This document shows, in pieces, positions 41,601-56,600 of a stretch of DNA of 64,000 nucleotides. Position 1 is the first letter of the stretch. Every line of letters starts with the position of its first letter. The stretch is from Lutraria lutraria. Lineage: Eukaryota; Mollusca; Bivalvia; Venerida; Mactridae. Under the pieces are notes generated by a model that had not been told where the DNA came from, made no database searches, and was given only the letters and a program-made list of their open reading frames with translations. Position numbers and translations under genes: made by a program. The DNA lies in NCBI GenBank assembly GCA_964023205.1, contig OZ026838.1:33011843-33075842 (forward strand). The letters run 5' to 3'.

Positions 41601-44600
41601 ATAAACAATAGATCATAGAACGTTTATATTGGTTGGATAGATAAATGAATAGGCTACAACAGGGTTCTAGCCAGGATTTTTTTAAGGCATGTTGCAAATA
41701 CAAATTTGAGTCACCCGTGAGCGGTACGGTGAATGACTGAATAAATATATAACATATCATACACAAATCAATAGGAATTAAGATACTTGTATCAGTTTTG
41801 CATGTCCAAATAAATCATTTGTGTGAATCTGAGGCACCATGGTTTTGACAGGATGCTCTTTTTATGAAAGTACATGGCATGCCAACCCATACTGCTCTAT
41901 CAGGCACGCACTTCTTAAGTCTCCTTTGATAGTACATGTAGTGTTTCTCTATTTTATATGTAACCACATACATTATAACTCCAACTCAGAGATAGTTTTA
42001 TACTTAAAGTTTATTGCTCAGTGGCTATTTAATAAATGATGTACAATAGACCTACTATCAGATAGACAACTATACAGACAAGTAACTGATAAGCCAAGTG
42101 ACTATAAGATTAACTCAATACATTACACTCTACAGTACACATTTGTTTACATTCTGTAGTCATAGTTAAATTGATATCAAATTTTTAAAATATTTTTTTC
42201 TTTATTTGTATTTTCAGCAATCATTGCATATTTCACAGTAAGAAATTTTATTGAATCAATTAAACTTTTTAATGACGGAATAAAATGACAACAAACATAA
42301 CACATTGTCACTACCAAAGTTCAAACCGAAAGTAGAAAATGACGACTGACATTTTTTAACCGGAAGTAGCTGTACTCACTCCGTTTTGACATCAGATCGT
42401 ATAAGTTAAACTTGAATAATTTTTTTTAAAAGTCCTAGGGATATCAACTGCATGTAACTTCTGTTAAAATTTAATAGATATTTAAGTTACCGTTACCGTA
42501 TGTTTCCATTGATTGGATTATGTCAAGATCGGCGTTGCGGATTTCTGATCAGAAATCGTGAGAACTCACATCATGAATGTTATTCCATCGACTCATATGA
42601 GTCTCATTACGTTTTTAATGCTCAAAGATTCCTCGGTGATCGATTTGCTAACGCATATGTTTTATGTCCTCGTCTTTCGTATAGATCTACGTACATTAAA
42701 AATGTTCAGTCTTAATTTCACGGTTTTGTCGCATGATGTCAGTAATTATTATTTGCACACCGATACTGTAGATCTATGCATTTTTCGTCGTTGTTAAATA
42801 TAAATCATTCGCAGAGGCATAGTAATCATATGTTGCCCAAGAAACGTGTAATCTAGATACACACGATACGTCATCAGCAATGAATTTCATTCCGAAATAA
42901 GTTGCTATCACTGAATGACGTCACTAACAGTGGAATGTGTCAATTTATATTGAGGCAACTGCATAACGGGTTGAAAACAAAATTGTCATTTTAAGATCAT
43001 TGTGTGTGTACCACAGGTATCGTTCATATTTTTAACTTTATGCGAAATATGCATGGCAAGCGACACTCCGCTGACTGCATATAAATAAGAGCTGCATAAA
43101 TTGTGTAAACTTTCAGAATCATAATTATGATAGCTACTCGTGAAAAACAATGCGGCGAAAATCAACATCTTCAAACGGCGCAATTCTGGATGTTTTAGTG
43201 AAAGTGTACATGCGATAATTATAAGAAAATCTTGTCAACACTCTTACTTAAACTTTCACGGTCATAACATCGAGTATTTAGTTGAAACACGTGGTAAGGC
43301 GGGGCTACGATTTTGTCAGCGACATGCGTCATGCATTCGAGACTGTCATTGGTTTATTGATATTTGATTGACACTGTTCTCAGTGACGTAACGAGTCAGC
43401 ACGCGGCACATATTCGGATGTAGTTGCTTTTATAATTGGTTGTGTACACAAGCCATGTCGTATACGTAATTAAGGGATGTCGGTGGAATTAAAGGATGTC
43501 GAATATACAACTGTAAGCCTGAAGGCATGTCGTGGACGACATGCGATATTAGGCTGGCTAGAACCCTGGCTACAAGATGCGTACATGCTTTTTATATTTT
43601 CTCCTTCAGTGAAAGAATTAGGGGGCAAAAACTCTTGCGTGCAGTCTCGTCCATAAGTAAGACTTGTTTCCCTTGTATTAATACTATTATATACAGTATA
43701 TAGCAAACAAAATCAATGAGCCGTATCCCTGTGCCTATCACGGGTACTTTTTCATACATCTGCATAGTATCTGTAATAATAGAAAAAGGTATCCAACGGC
43801 GATTTAACAGTGGTGTTGAACAATCGACTGTAACTACATAAAAATCAACCAAATTTCTATTATAATTTTGTGGTCGCTGGCAGAAAGCATCCAACCAAGA
43901 GTAAACACAGTTTATTTATTTATTTTATGAACACAGGTGAATCTTGGTCGATTTTTTCCAGTTTAATACAAGAATGGCAGTAAACTCAACATACTTTAGT
44001 CAGAGGCGATGTCTTTCTTCAAAATATGAAGGACCCCAGTCACAGCTTAGCGAGAAACTTAGCTATATACCAGTATAAACTTAAAATGTTTGATCAGTTT
44101 CAAGGATTTTTTTTTGGCTAATTTCATAGCTGATATTAGGTCATAGTCCAAATTGAAAATGGAATCTTTTTTTTTCCTAATTCAGAGACAAAAATTCCCA
44201 ATTGAAACTTCCAAAAAAAAAAAAAATAACTAAAATCTCTGAAAACAAGTGATCTTTCACTGTAATAGACATGTAATGATTGAAAGTTCCCATTATGGAT
44301 AGTGATTGTGTCTCATGTTTGTGTGCATTTAAATATTGCAAAATTGGAGTCACTATTATTTTCCCAATTTTTAAAGAAACACTGCGGAAACTCCCAATCC
44401 CAAGGCTATGACTATGGGTTATGTTCCCAAAATACTAAAAGAAAACCCTGAGTTTGAACAGCTAAAATTGTGAGGATTAAATCTTCAATTCTGTTAGCTA
44501 TTCCTTTGTTAACAGTTTAGATAACATTTCTTTGTTACCTGCAGAATTTCTCATTTGACAGGAAAGTACTGGTGTTGACTAGTTTATTTCTAAAAAAAAA

Positions 44601-47600
44601 CTTAAAAAGTCACCACAAACAAGTTCTGTTACGAACTTTAGTCACGCATTATAAAACGAATTGAAAATTGTCTCCTGAATACAGAGAATTATTTCAATTA
44701 ATGTTTTTTTCAATTTCCAGAAGGACAAAACAGCTGATTTAGCAGCCAAATGGAAGCATTGTGCTATCACCCAAGACCCGCTTAGGGAGCCTATTATGGC
44801 ATGTGAACTTGGCAGGTAAGTAAAGTGATGTAAAAGTCAAAGCCCCATTATCTTTTTAGATGTTTAAATCAAAGTACCGGTAGGTCTTATTTTGTCTAGA
44901 CAGTGAAATTGACTTTTACTTGCAATAAAAACATTCTGAAATTTTCTTTTTTCATCATGAAGTACATTATATAAATGTAGCACAGATTTTTTTCAACGAT
45001 ATTGCAAAAAGTTATAAAAAGGATCTGAAATTTTTTTATAAGATGCGGCTTAAAAAGGCATTTTGTAAACATTGTGTTAGAGCAAATAAAAGAAATTACC
45101 GGTACTTACATTTCACTATCATTGTATTAATTGTTCTGTATTACAGGTAATGAATTCAAAAAGCTAATGGGCTTTAAAGCAGATATTGCCAATGTTGTCC
45201 TGATGGAGGACTGAATTAATTATTAATATATTTGTAACAGACACAAAGTATATCAATTCTTAGTTCTTTACACATATCATTTGATAAACAGAAGAGTAAA
45301 TTATTGGAATGTACACTGGTTGCAATTTTGCAATTTGTCACAACTTCGCATTAGACTGATAAATCTAAACATATTAGGTATTTTGTAATAATGATTATTT
45401 ATGTACACCATTTACATATATCTCAGAGTATACAGGACAAAAGACATGTCACCGTGGTCGAGTGGTTAAGGTCGCTGACTTCAAATCACTGTAACCTCTC
45501 ACTGATAAAGGGTCGTGGGTTTGAGCCCCGCTACCGACCATGTCTCTTTATGTGAGAAAGTTGGCAGTTGCTTACGGAGGATGGGAGTCTAGTACTGGTT
45601 CTTCCCAGGAATGATGCTTAGGTGAACTGTCCGCCTCATATGACTCTGAGTTGAAAAGGGACGTAAAACCCAATATAAACAAATGAAATAAAAAACATGT
45701 ATATTTCTACAAAGGGAGACAACCAGTAATGAATTGTTCTAGTGTTTTATTACAGGTTACCTAACACAAATTTATGTATCAGAATTTTGTTGATATGATC
45801 ATTTCCTTGATATAATTGTGTGGTATTTTTTATTGTTAGAGTTTCTTAGTAATTTCATGCTATACTGGTTCATATGTTATGTTTTAAAAATTTAGATTGC
45901 ATGCTTATATCCATCACCCATATTTTCTGGAAAGCAGTTTTAATTAGCTTTAACTTGAAATTTTAAATTTGTTTTCGTTCAAAAAGGTTATATACAGTAC
46001 AACCTCCGTAGAGCAACACACTGTGGGAGCTGCAAATATTGGCCGTTGTTTAGAGGTTGTTGCTCTACAGAGGTTAAATTTATAGTAAATATAACAGCTA
46101 AGGGAAATTTTGAAGGTGTTGTTATAGAGAGGTTGTTGCTCTACAGAGGGCCGCTCTGGAGAGGTTGTACTGTACTTAAAATTATTTTTTTTTGCAAAAA
46201 AAAGTGAATACTTGTACATATTGGATTATATTTTTGGCGGAAGGGGTATAAACAAAGTTACAAACTCAATGTTTCTGCTGATTATTAGCAGGAATGACAT
46301 AAAAAGGAATCATTTGTCTATTGTTTCACTTAATGCAATGTGTAATTTGTATATTGCTGCAGTATCATGTACTGGTTTGATTCTTCTTCTCTGAAGAGTA
46401 ACTGAATTGTTCTGTGAATTGTAAATTTGTTTAATGTATGATTCTGTGGTAGTAAACTTTCATAAAAATTATGCGCAAATATAAAATGCATAAAAAGTAA
46501 CAATGTCCCGTCCGGATGATCTTGACCTATCCTACTGACCTTAAAATGCTCTTATAAGTCCTGTAGAGGTTGTTATGAGGAACCTACATACATGTATGTA
46601 GTTGGAACTGTTCTGATTTTATAGGCAAGGTTAAAATTTGGTACATGAACAGACAGGCCTAAAGCAAAATGCTCCTGATCTATTGATACAGGGCATAAAA
46701 AATCAGTTGATATAAGAACTAGAAATAAAATTGTATAACTTCAGAGTTGAAATTGAATTTTGTAACATGTACATCATTATTGTAATCTAAATGCAATATG
46801 ACACTCACAGGGGAACGGCAACTTGGTACTTGAAATATTATCAAAAATTATTTATGCAATTATTTTGTTATGAAGTACTAAGATCTGTAGTTTCAAAGAC
46901 AATGTTAAGACTACCAGGTATATCAGTTGTTGATATTTTGCTAAGATTTGTTAGTTTCAGTATGTTTGAGCTTTGATCTTGTAAAATGAAACATTTGTTA
47001 ACATGTGATAAAAAGATACTTCGGGTGTCAAATTACGTTTACTGCATTGTTTGAAAACATGTAACTTTGTACAAATTGTGAAATTTCAAAATTAGTGTTA
47101 TTGAAATTACAATCAAACTTGTGTAAGCAAACACCTCAGAATGAAGGCCTCTATGTAAACAAAGGTCATTCTTTTTGACTGTTATTGATGATGATTGACC
47201 TCCATATAAAGGTCACCTGTCAAAAAGGTCACATTTTGTCTTTCCTAGGGATTGCCTTTGTTCACAGGTTTGGCTGTAGTTTGTTGTAAAATATCATATT
47301 TCATAATTATGGCACTGATTAGTATGTAAGTACGAATTAATATATACCAGGTACATTACTTAGTATTTGTGTATGAACTAAATAAAAATAAAACAATATC
47401 GATTAAATAAGTATAGAATTTAATACTTTATTTGCTCCATATTTGTTCGGTTTCTTGATTAGTTTTGTTTCATTAATAATTTACCTGGTTCTAATTTGTT
47501 TTCATGGTGACTTAACACCAGTTGTGAGGGTTATTTGTGTCTTCATTTATAATAGATGACTTTCTGCCCTCGAACATTGATGCCAGGCTGAAGGCACTAA

Positions 47601-50600
47601 GTCTTATTGTTTTTTTGTGGTATTACATCAACTTACATGACTATCAGCTGAGCTGAGACATGGAGCTTAAGAAGCTTGTGTTAGTGTTCAGATCAATATT
47701 TGCCAAATGTTTACTGTGTGATGAATACTTGTGTTACTAGTATTTAGTGATTTCTACTTTTCTACCCTTGAGGGAGAGAAATTGTGATGGTATTCATGTG
47801 TTATCAGAGGCGGATTTGGGGGGACCCCCCTAAAAGTTCCCTACTATAGATAGAAATGAAATATATATGGTCGAGCACCCCTTCCTTCTACCTACTTCCC
47901 CCTAACCTAAAATCCTGGATCCGCCTCTGGTTACGTATAATTCACCAAACTTCCAAATCATCTCATCCCATGTACGTTGGTTGTACCGATTAATGTTGTT
48001 CAATTGCTTAAGATGTGAGGCTTTGTAGATTGGAATGTTTGAAGACTTACTTCCTTCATCAAATATTTATCCAACTCACAGTGTATTCTTTCAACTGGCT
48101 ATGATCAATTGAGCAGCTCTGCTCCTGGCACAGCTGTAATTAGTTGTACATTTAATAATGTGTAATCATAAATTAACTCTCACTAATTGCTCTGCAGAAA
48201 TGTGCAATCCAAGTACATCATGCTATAAATACTGTATGTTAAATATGATTTAGCTTTTTGATATCTGTAAACATTTTTTGTCCCAGCTGCAAACTAAAAT
48301 AATGCCTAATCTTGATTAAGACTTGAAAAACATCAGGCTGGCATGTCACTGTAGTGGTTACTGATTATGCTGCTAATTGTGTCTGTGCTTTGTTATTGCA
48401 TTGCGTCTGTCGTGAGTTGTGAAGTGGCATCCATATTTTCCATGATTCTTGGGTGGTCCCCTTTTAAAGGTGTTCAAAAAATTTAATTTTATTAAAAACT
48501 CTGGTAACCATGGTAACCAGTAGGGAAACTTAAAACATCTTCTTGTCAGAAACTACAATACAATTGGTTTGTAGCATTGTCTTACAGTCTAGTGGACCTC
48601 TACCAACTTGTTCAAATTATGGCCCTGGGGTCAAAATTGGCTCCACTCTGGGGGTAATCTCATATTAGAATTTTGTTCAAAATCTTCTTGTCAGAAACCA
48701 TAAGTCCTTGAGCTATGATATTTGGTGTGAAGCATTGTCTAGTAGACCTCCACCAAGTGTGTTCAAATCCTGACACATGGATAAAAATTTGCTTTGCCCA
48801 AGGCGTCACTTGATTTTGCAAAATTAATAGGCTTATGTCAGAAAAAAGTGTATAAGCCAAAGTCTTTTTTCAGGTGAGCGATTATTGGACCATCATGGTC
48901 CTCTTGGTTAATTTGTATCTTTGACAATGTGTCCTTGAAAATGTTTTCTTTTTGTTGTTGAATTGAACATTGACACCAATTACTGTTGTTTCTAGTGATT
49001 TTGTTACATCATAATAACAAACACTCATGGTATTTTTATAAGTTTATTTACAAGTACAGGCACATTGTTTTATACACCACATTTCTACTGAGCAGTATAT
49101 ATTTCTGCATGCTAAACAGGAAGCATTTTGTACATTGTCAGATATAAATATATTTACTGGATTAAAGACAGGTGTTCATGAAGTATTTACACATGTTGAA
49201 GATTTATGTGCATATATAATCATATATATCATACAATAAAAGCAATAATACAAACATTTGTACAAGCTGATACAATATTGATAAATGATAAATCTGACAT
49301 TAGACCATCGTTAAAAAATTGTTGGTTCGCAGTAACATGAACATAACTGTTAACAATGGGTTAACATTATGTACCAGTAATAGAAGATCTACTGAAAATG
49401 AAAAGCTCGAATAGAGAATGAAAAGAAATTTTGAGTTGGAATTTTTTAATGAGTTGGTTGTGAAATTGCAAATTAACAATTTTCTAAGGGTGGCCTTAGT
49501 TATTAATTATTGCTCAGTTCAATTGAAATAAAATAAAAAGTGAGTTTTTATACAAAATCATGATTATTAGTGACGGGTATACGATGTTTTTGCTATGGAA
49601 GCAAAGTGAATTTTATTCTTCTTATTTTCCCCTACCCATCCCGTATATACATGCCATTGATAATGTACACATATTTTGAAACAGGACATGAGAAGCCACT
49701 GACCTCACCTGGTCAATACTTACTACTGTTAGTCTGTTACAATCTCTTGATGAAATCACCCAGCAGGCGTATTGCCTTCATGTACAATTGTCGACATTAC
49801 CGGTATACACTTTCTCATTCTCTATAAGTCAAATGGTATTTTTCTTGAGTTTGGATTTCTCATATTTTAGGTCCTGTTAAAGTGTATTGTTGGCCAGCAT
49901 GTTAATTAAGAAAAATATGGTACTTATCAATCCTAATAAACATAACACTTCAGGTAAATGTCTTGAAGTAAATGATATTTGAAATGTGTAAAATACACCA
50001 CAAATTGGTTGAATGGCTTGAATAATTTTACTTGCAATTTCATTGAACCACTTATGCATACAAAAGTAATGTAAACTATTATTATTGTTTGAAGTTCAAA
50101 CTTTGGTTAAGTTTTATTTGATTTTTACTGCACATTCAATAAAGTAAAATAACCAAAATATGTACATATTTTAATGTTAATGGATATAAAAATGTTCAAC
50201 ATTTAGATACAACAAATTATAGTATAATTTATACCCTCTTCTTAAGGAGTAATTTCATCCCTCCTACTGGCTTACAAAACACATGCTTTTCCAGTTTTGG
50301 TGGGATTGTAAGGTCTGGAGTTGGACTAAGATGGAAGTTTTTCAGTAGTTTAACTAAAGTCATCTTTAATTCCATTTTTGCAAACCTCATTCCCACACAG
50401 TTACGTGGTCCTACACCGAATGGTAAGTATGTATACGGTTGAATATTAACCTTATTCTCTGCTGAGAATCTCTTTGGATCAAACTTCTCAGGTTCCGGCC
50501 AGAATTCTGGGAGGCGATGGATGGTAAACACAGGAATGGTGATAGAAATGTTCTTGGGAAATGTGTATTGTCCCACTGTGCTGTCCTGTTCTATTTGTCG

Positions 50601-53600
50601 GTTTACTCTGGTAACTGGAGGGTAGAGACGCATTGATTCGGATATAAATATGTCCAAGTTGTTAAGTGCTTGAATATTATCATAATTTGCATCTTCACTG
50701 CCAATCTTTTCCTCGATCTCTTGCCAGATTGTTTCTTGCCAGTCTTGATGTATAGCCAGGAAGTAAGATGTAAACACTAACGCTGTTGCTGTTGTTTCGT
50801 AACCAGCAAAGAGAAATACTATAGCATTAGCAATTATTTCATCATCAGTCATTCCTCTGTGAGTTTTTTCCAACAGACTATTCTCTTCCTCATTATTCTT
50901 TGGGTTTGTACTTGGAGTTTTGTCCTCATCTTGGGTATTTATCATGAGTTGCAGGATATCTAGAACACCATCTGGATTTCCACTTTCTTTTCTAACTTTT
51001 ATAATTTCCTTTAAGCATGTTTCTATGTATTTAATTGCTTTTGTGTCATTATAGTCTATGTCAAACAGTCTAAATATTTTCTTCATGTCTGGAATGAGAA
51101 AAGATAGCAGAAGAAATGGATTCTTCTCTATGCTGAAGGCCAACAGACCTGAAATTTGTTTTTCAAGTTCTATATAGGCATCATTTTCAGAATCTAGCTT
51201 TACACCCATAGATGCTTGGCAAATAACATCCAGAGTTAAACTTTGGAATACAGGCGCCATATCTACTATCAGTTCCTGGCTTTCAAATTTTTTATTTAAC
51301 ATGTTTACAAGATGTTCAGCACAATTTCCCACTATATGATCCATTTTCCGCAGTTTTGCTCCTGTAAATGCAGGTGTTAAAGTTGTTCGTAAGAACTGCC
51401 AGTTTTCATATTCTGATGTTAATAATACTGTTTTCTCCCAGAATTGAGCGATATAAATTGTCTGCGAATGATTGGGAAATCTGGTGTACTGTTTGATGAA
51501 TATTTCTCGTATAATCTCTGGCTCTGCGAGGAAAACAGTAGGCATGTTACCAAGGAAGAAACCGACACACTTTCCATATGTAGTAATAGCATCATATTCA
51601 CTCTGCATTGCACCTTTCTTTGCCAGAAGTGGAAATCCACCAATAAAGGGCTTTGGAGTAATTGCTGGAATTCCATATCGTTTAAATAAGCTGTGCTTTC
51701 TTGCAGTATACAAATAGAATGTCACAACTCCTGTTATGATAAAAACCAACCATAAAGGAAGGTCTATTATTCCCAATATATCCATCTTATAATGTGTGTG
51801 TTTTTATCCTCAATGTATAAAAGTTCGATATTCAGTTACATGAAACTATCTCAATGTAATGTAATTGTTCAAATTATTTTCCTTTTATGACAGAACAATC
51901 ACATTAGTTTCCCTCTAACTTCATTAGTTAGAAAATAATATATGATTATCAGTTTTTTAATCTGCTGTAAGTCTCCACTAATGCTATACACTGTCTACAC
52001 ACATTGAATGTAGCCTCGTTTCTCCCACAGTGTCTTGTTTTCTATGATAACTAAAGTAATTACTTTTCTGGTTTTGTAATTACCTCTTTACCCAATTGCC
52101 ACGAATAATAAATTTATCTTTCTGCGTTTTTGGTTTGTTTGTAGAGTCATATGGTTGACAAATGAAAGCAAAGCATACTAAGTCTTGTCTGTTTGTTTTT
52201 ACATTTCTATGTTTTGATCTAACTTCAATAAAATCCAGTCTGTGAAGTATGTAACTTCGGTTAATCACTTCATAAAATAATTAACACCGGTTTTCCAAAT
52301 AAGTTCACACATTCAAAGTTAGATTCAATATTTTACTTTTTTAAAAACTTATTCAAAATATCCCATGCGTAAAATTTGTTTGGCAAATATCTATTCTTTA
52401 ACAATAGAAACTTCAGATTAATGTTCATGAAAAATGTGGCATTGATATTAAACTTTCAAACATATTTTAATAGAGAGGTTACACCACTTTATGTATAAAT
52501 CATGTATATTTTGGCTACTATTTCACTCAGGTATATCCATCAACTTTTATCATAAGTTGTCCATTACAATGCGATATAATTACATTTCACTTTTCATTAA
52601 AAAGAAATCCAATATTTTTGTTTTGAAAGAATGATATCTTTAAATTCTTTTCTTTTAACCTTGCTTGTATTGCCATATAAGACTTAAACACAGCTATTAA
52701 ATAGCTTAATTCATGTCAACTGTTCACAATTTGAAGTATTCCATTTCCTGTACTGGTTATCACTGTGACGAAAAATATTACCTTATGCATAAATTTACCC
52801 ATATATCAAAACCAACCAGCTTTCGTGGCTAGTATGTTATGCCTAGATGTTATCTCTTTGGTATGCCTTATTCACTTCTGATGCAGGTATATTGAATCAA
52901 TTGAGTCATTCAACCATGTGAAAATCAAGTATGTAGTTAAACTATTTAAAGTAATATAAACTTTTATAAATTGGAACAATTTTTATGTCCCCGTATCGGT
53001 AGATCGGGGATATATTTTTTGGCCTGTCTGTCTTTTCGTACCAAACTTATACCTTGCCTATAAAATCAAAACGCTGTATAGGTCAAAGGTCAAGGTCACC
53101 AGACAGGGTATTGTATTTCAAAAACACTTCCTGTTCTCTCTGACTGAAAATACTAATGAATTTGATATTTTTTGTAGATCAGTTGGTTTGTCATGTATGT
53201 TTTATAAAAGTTCACTTACTAGATAACCATAATTAGTTACTAATTGGCTGGATATCCGTTAGTTTACTAACAAGTTCAGACAGGATATTATTATTGGTAT
53301 GAAAAGATATAAATGAGTGAAGATACTGATCACTAATGCCTTCCTGTCCAGGTGCTTTACTTCAAAAATAGAGTTTTGAGGACAGGAAACATAGGATGTT
53401 TGTAGTTAGCCTTGGTTGAACTTCATTGAGGAGGTTATCCATTTATGTAGCACAGATTTTTTTCAACTAAGCTCGAGGCTACTGTTTGTCAAAATATGCT
53501 TAAGAAAACATTCAGGGTTTATTTCATAATGGATGTTAAAAGGTTTAGGTATTGAAATACAAACGTTTTCGATCTCTTGTTAACTTTTTGCTAAAAAAGT

Positions 53601-56600
53601 ATGATTGTTTGTGGATTACAGTGGTGGTCAGATTTAAACATCTGATCTCGAAGACTTGTAAATCTCAATATAGACCCAGGGCCAGACTGACTGCTGAAGC
53701 AAATTTAACTAATTATTATAATTATTTTGATAATTTGTATGAAAAATTGAGTCATATTTTGAATCTTTGAGTATATATTATTGTTTCTATTTTCAGGCTG
53801 TATAACAAAGAATCTGTTCTAGAATTTCTGATTGATAGAAGCAAGTTTGAGTGTGCCCCTAGCTTTGAACATTTGAGGGGTCTCAAGGTAAAGGATTGAC
53901 AAGTTTTCATGTATGCTCTAATTGAGATTTAACTGATTTTCTTTTCCTGATAAGAATACATCACACCACATCCCAGTCTGAATTCACACCACAGTCTGTT
54001 AGTGAAAATATAAAAAAATTGAGACTAGAATTACAATATTATAAATGCATGTACATTTAATTCTTTGAAAGATTATTGTAATTTTGTCTCTTTATAAGTC
54101 CTAAGCTTATGTTTTGAATATACATGTAGTCTTCAATATGTGACTAGAGAAGATATTGATATTTGATTTTTTGCCTACATGATTAAGTGCATCTGGTGTT
54201 TATGTCACTTGAGTGTACTACAAATATTGTATGAGTAATCCTATTGTGGATTGAATCTTTCTGTATTGAATCAAAAACACTATTATATGATAATGGGGAA
54301 TTAATGGATTTTATACAATATTACAATGTGGTTGAGTGGTTAAGGTCGCTGACTTCAAATCACTGTAATCTCCCACTGATGGAGGGTCATGGGTTCGAGC
54401 CCCGCTACCGACCATGTCTCTTATGTGAGAAAGTAGGCAGTTGCTTACGGAGGATGGGAGTCTAGTACTGGTTCTTCCTAGGAGCGATGGTTAGATTAAC
54501 AGTCTGCCTCATATGACTCTGATTGTTGAAAAGGGTGTTAAAACTCAAATAAACAAACAAACATTTAATGTTACACTTAGCTCTAAGTAAAACTTAATGA
54601 AAGGCTTTATCATTCATCAGTCATGCTGAGATGTTGGCAGTTTCTTGTGGACTTTTTTACTTGGGTAGAGCGAGGTTTGCACAGTAAGATAATCCAGGCT
54701 CGAGGTTATAAAACTTGAAACGGTCTCCAAGCTCAAATCTCAATTCCATTCTCAAAGTATTATGGTTGAAGGGACAGAGCTGGTTAATGTTTAAATACAT
54801 GTTCAAGTGAATTATGTTGTCAGACAAATGTATCAATAATATCATAATTGTCTGATCATAATTAATTGGAAATTTAACTTAGTGGACAAGATGTGAGATT
54901 TGAAGCTCAGAGACTGACCTCTAGTTTTAAAACTTTTGGGCCAAGACAACTAGTTAGGTAGCAGTTTTTTGGATAATTGGAATACTTGTGAAAACAGGTG
55001 CTAAAATGAAAAATAGTTCAAATCTATTCATGAGATAATTCCAATGAATTAATTTATGTCAACGCTTGTGAAAATTTAGATTTCTTACTGTTAAAAAGTT
55101 CGAAATCTATGAAGACACCATGATGTGTTCTATTACAACTATAAAACTTTCTTGTCATGTGACATTTTGTTTCAGGATTTAAAACAACTGCAACTGACAG
55201 AGAATAAGACTTACACTATTGGGAAATCAGAGAAAGGTGATGGTTATATTGATACACAAGATGCCAGATATATATGTCCTGTTGTTGGTCTGGAGATGAA
55301 TGGAATGCACAGGTGAGTTCATCATTAAGAATTGGTTGACTAACATTTACGTGAACTACTCATTAATCCCCCCCCCCCCCCCCCCCCCCCCCTAGAGAAA
55401 TTTTCATGCCCCGCTACCCGTATCCATTAGTCCAGTTCAAAGTTTGGTTTCTGGGCGATAATGCAAGATATATTTCAATGATTGCTTACATATAATTTTA
55501 CATGAAGGTATATAATGATGAAATACAGGTCGTGATTGATTTCTGTTAAAATCCAAATATTTTTGCAGGAGTTATGGCCCCTTTTTGACTTAGTTCTCAG
55601 CTGTGTCCCTAGTTTTTGCAATTTTTGGTTTCGTCTTAGTTCAAGCTTTTGTGATCATACAATTTTTATTAAGTCTAAGGAATGGTTCATCCACTGTCTT
55701 ACTTTTTGTATCTTTTCACACGCTTTCAAGAGCCAAATAAAAGCCGGAACCTATCCACCCTATATTTGATGAGTGCGTAACCAAAAACATTTTTTGGGCC
55801 TAACTATCATCCCACATCTCTTGTTGAATAGATTATGCATGTTTCAGTTTACATTTCTATGGTAAATCAGAGGTTATACAACTCTACATTGGCTGTGTTG
55901 AATGTAGTAATTGTATTACAGTGTAATAAGAGAGGTTTAAGATAAATTGAAGCAGATTTTTTTTATTTCATTTGAAAGAAAATAATTAATTATGATGTTA
56001 AGGTATTTGGTCTGGCTATCAAAATGTGCATTTGTTCTCTATCTTTTTGCTTAAAATGAATGTCAAAATTAATGTTACAATAATATTTTACCCTTACTTG
56101 ATGCTCATTTTTTATCTGTAGAATATGACATCTGAAAAGAAATACTAGTAATAGATGTTTACATCTGTTTTCAGATTTTCATACCTATGGGGTTGTGGTT
56201 GTGTGTTGTCAGATAGAGCCATGAAGGAGGTGAAAGGTGACAGTTGTCATAAGGTAAGTGTTGTGTAAAGAGGTTTCATCTCCTATGGATAAAATATTTG
56301 ACTTACCGTAAATGATATGATGGCCATCATCTAAATCCCTTGTGTTAAAATATCAATTAGGCCAAAATATCCCATGTGTTAAAAAAATCTCATGTGGCCA
56401 AAAATATCCCATGTGTTAAAAAAACAATTGGCCAAAAATATATCATGTGTTAAAAAAATTCCCAAGTGGCCAAAGAAGACAGTTCTGTTGATATTGCTGT
56501 TAATTTGACCAATCCTGAAGTTTTTGGTACTGATCTACAAGGTCTTGCAGCAAAATCCAAAAATTGTAAAATGTTTGGAAACAAATTGTACCTCCAAAGT

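Noticed and set aside
43140..43894. Short frames in and beside the 41-43.7 kb nested elements
   Set aside because: They cross the borders of two transposons and show no transposase motifs.
45451..45530. tRNA gene
   Set aside because: A and B boxes are present, but the sequence continues into a shared SINE body and tail found at three other places, and no cloverleaf with a clear acceptor stem was seen.
51444..51717. Frames antisense to and out of frame with the P450
   Set aside because: Shadows of a strongly coding region in other frames.
54657..54845. 62-aa minus-strand frame in RTF2 intron 3
   Set aside because: No splice sites or family features; lies in intronic repeat-rich sequence.
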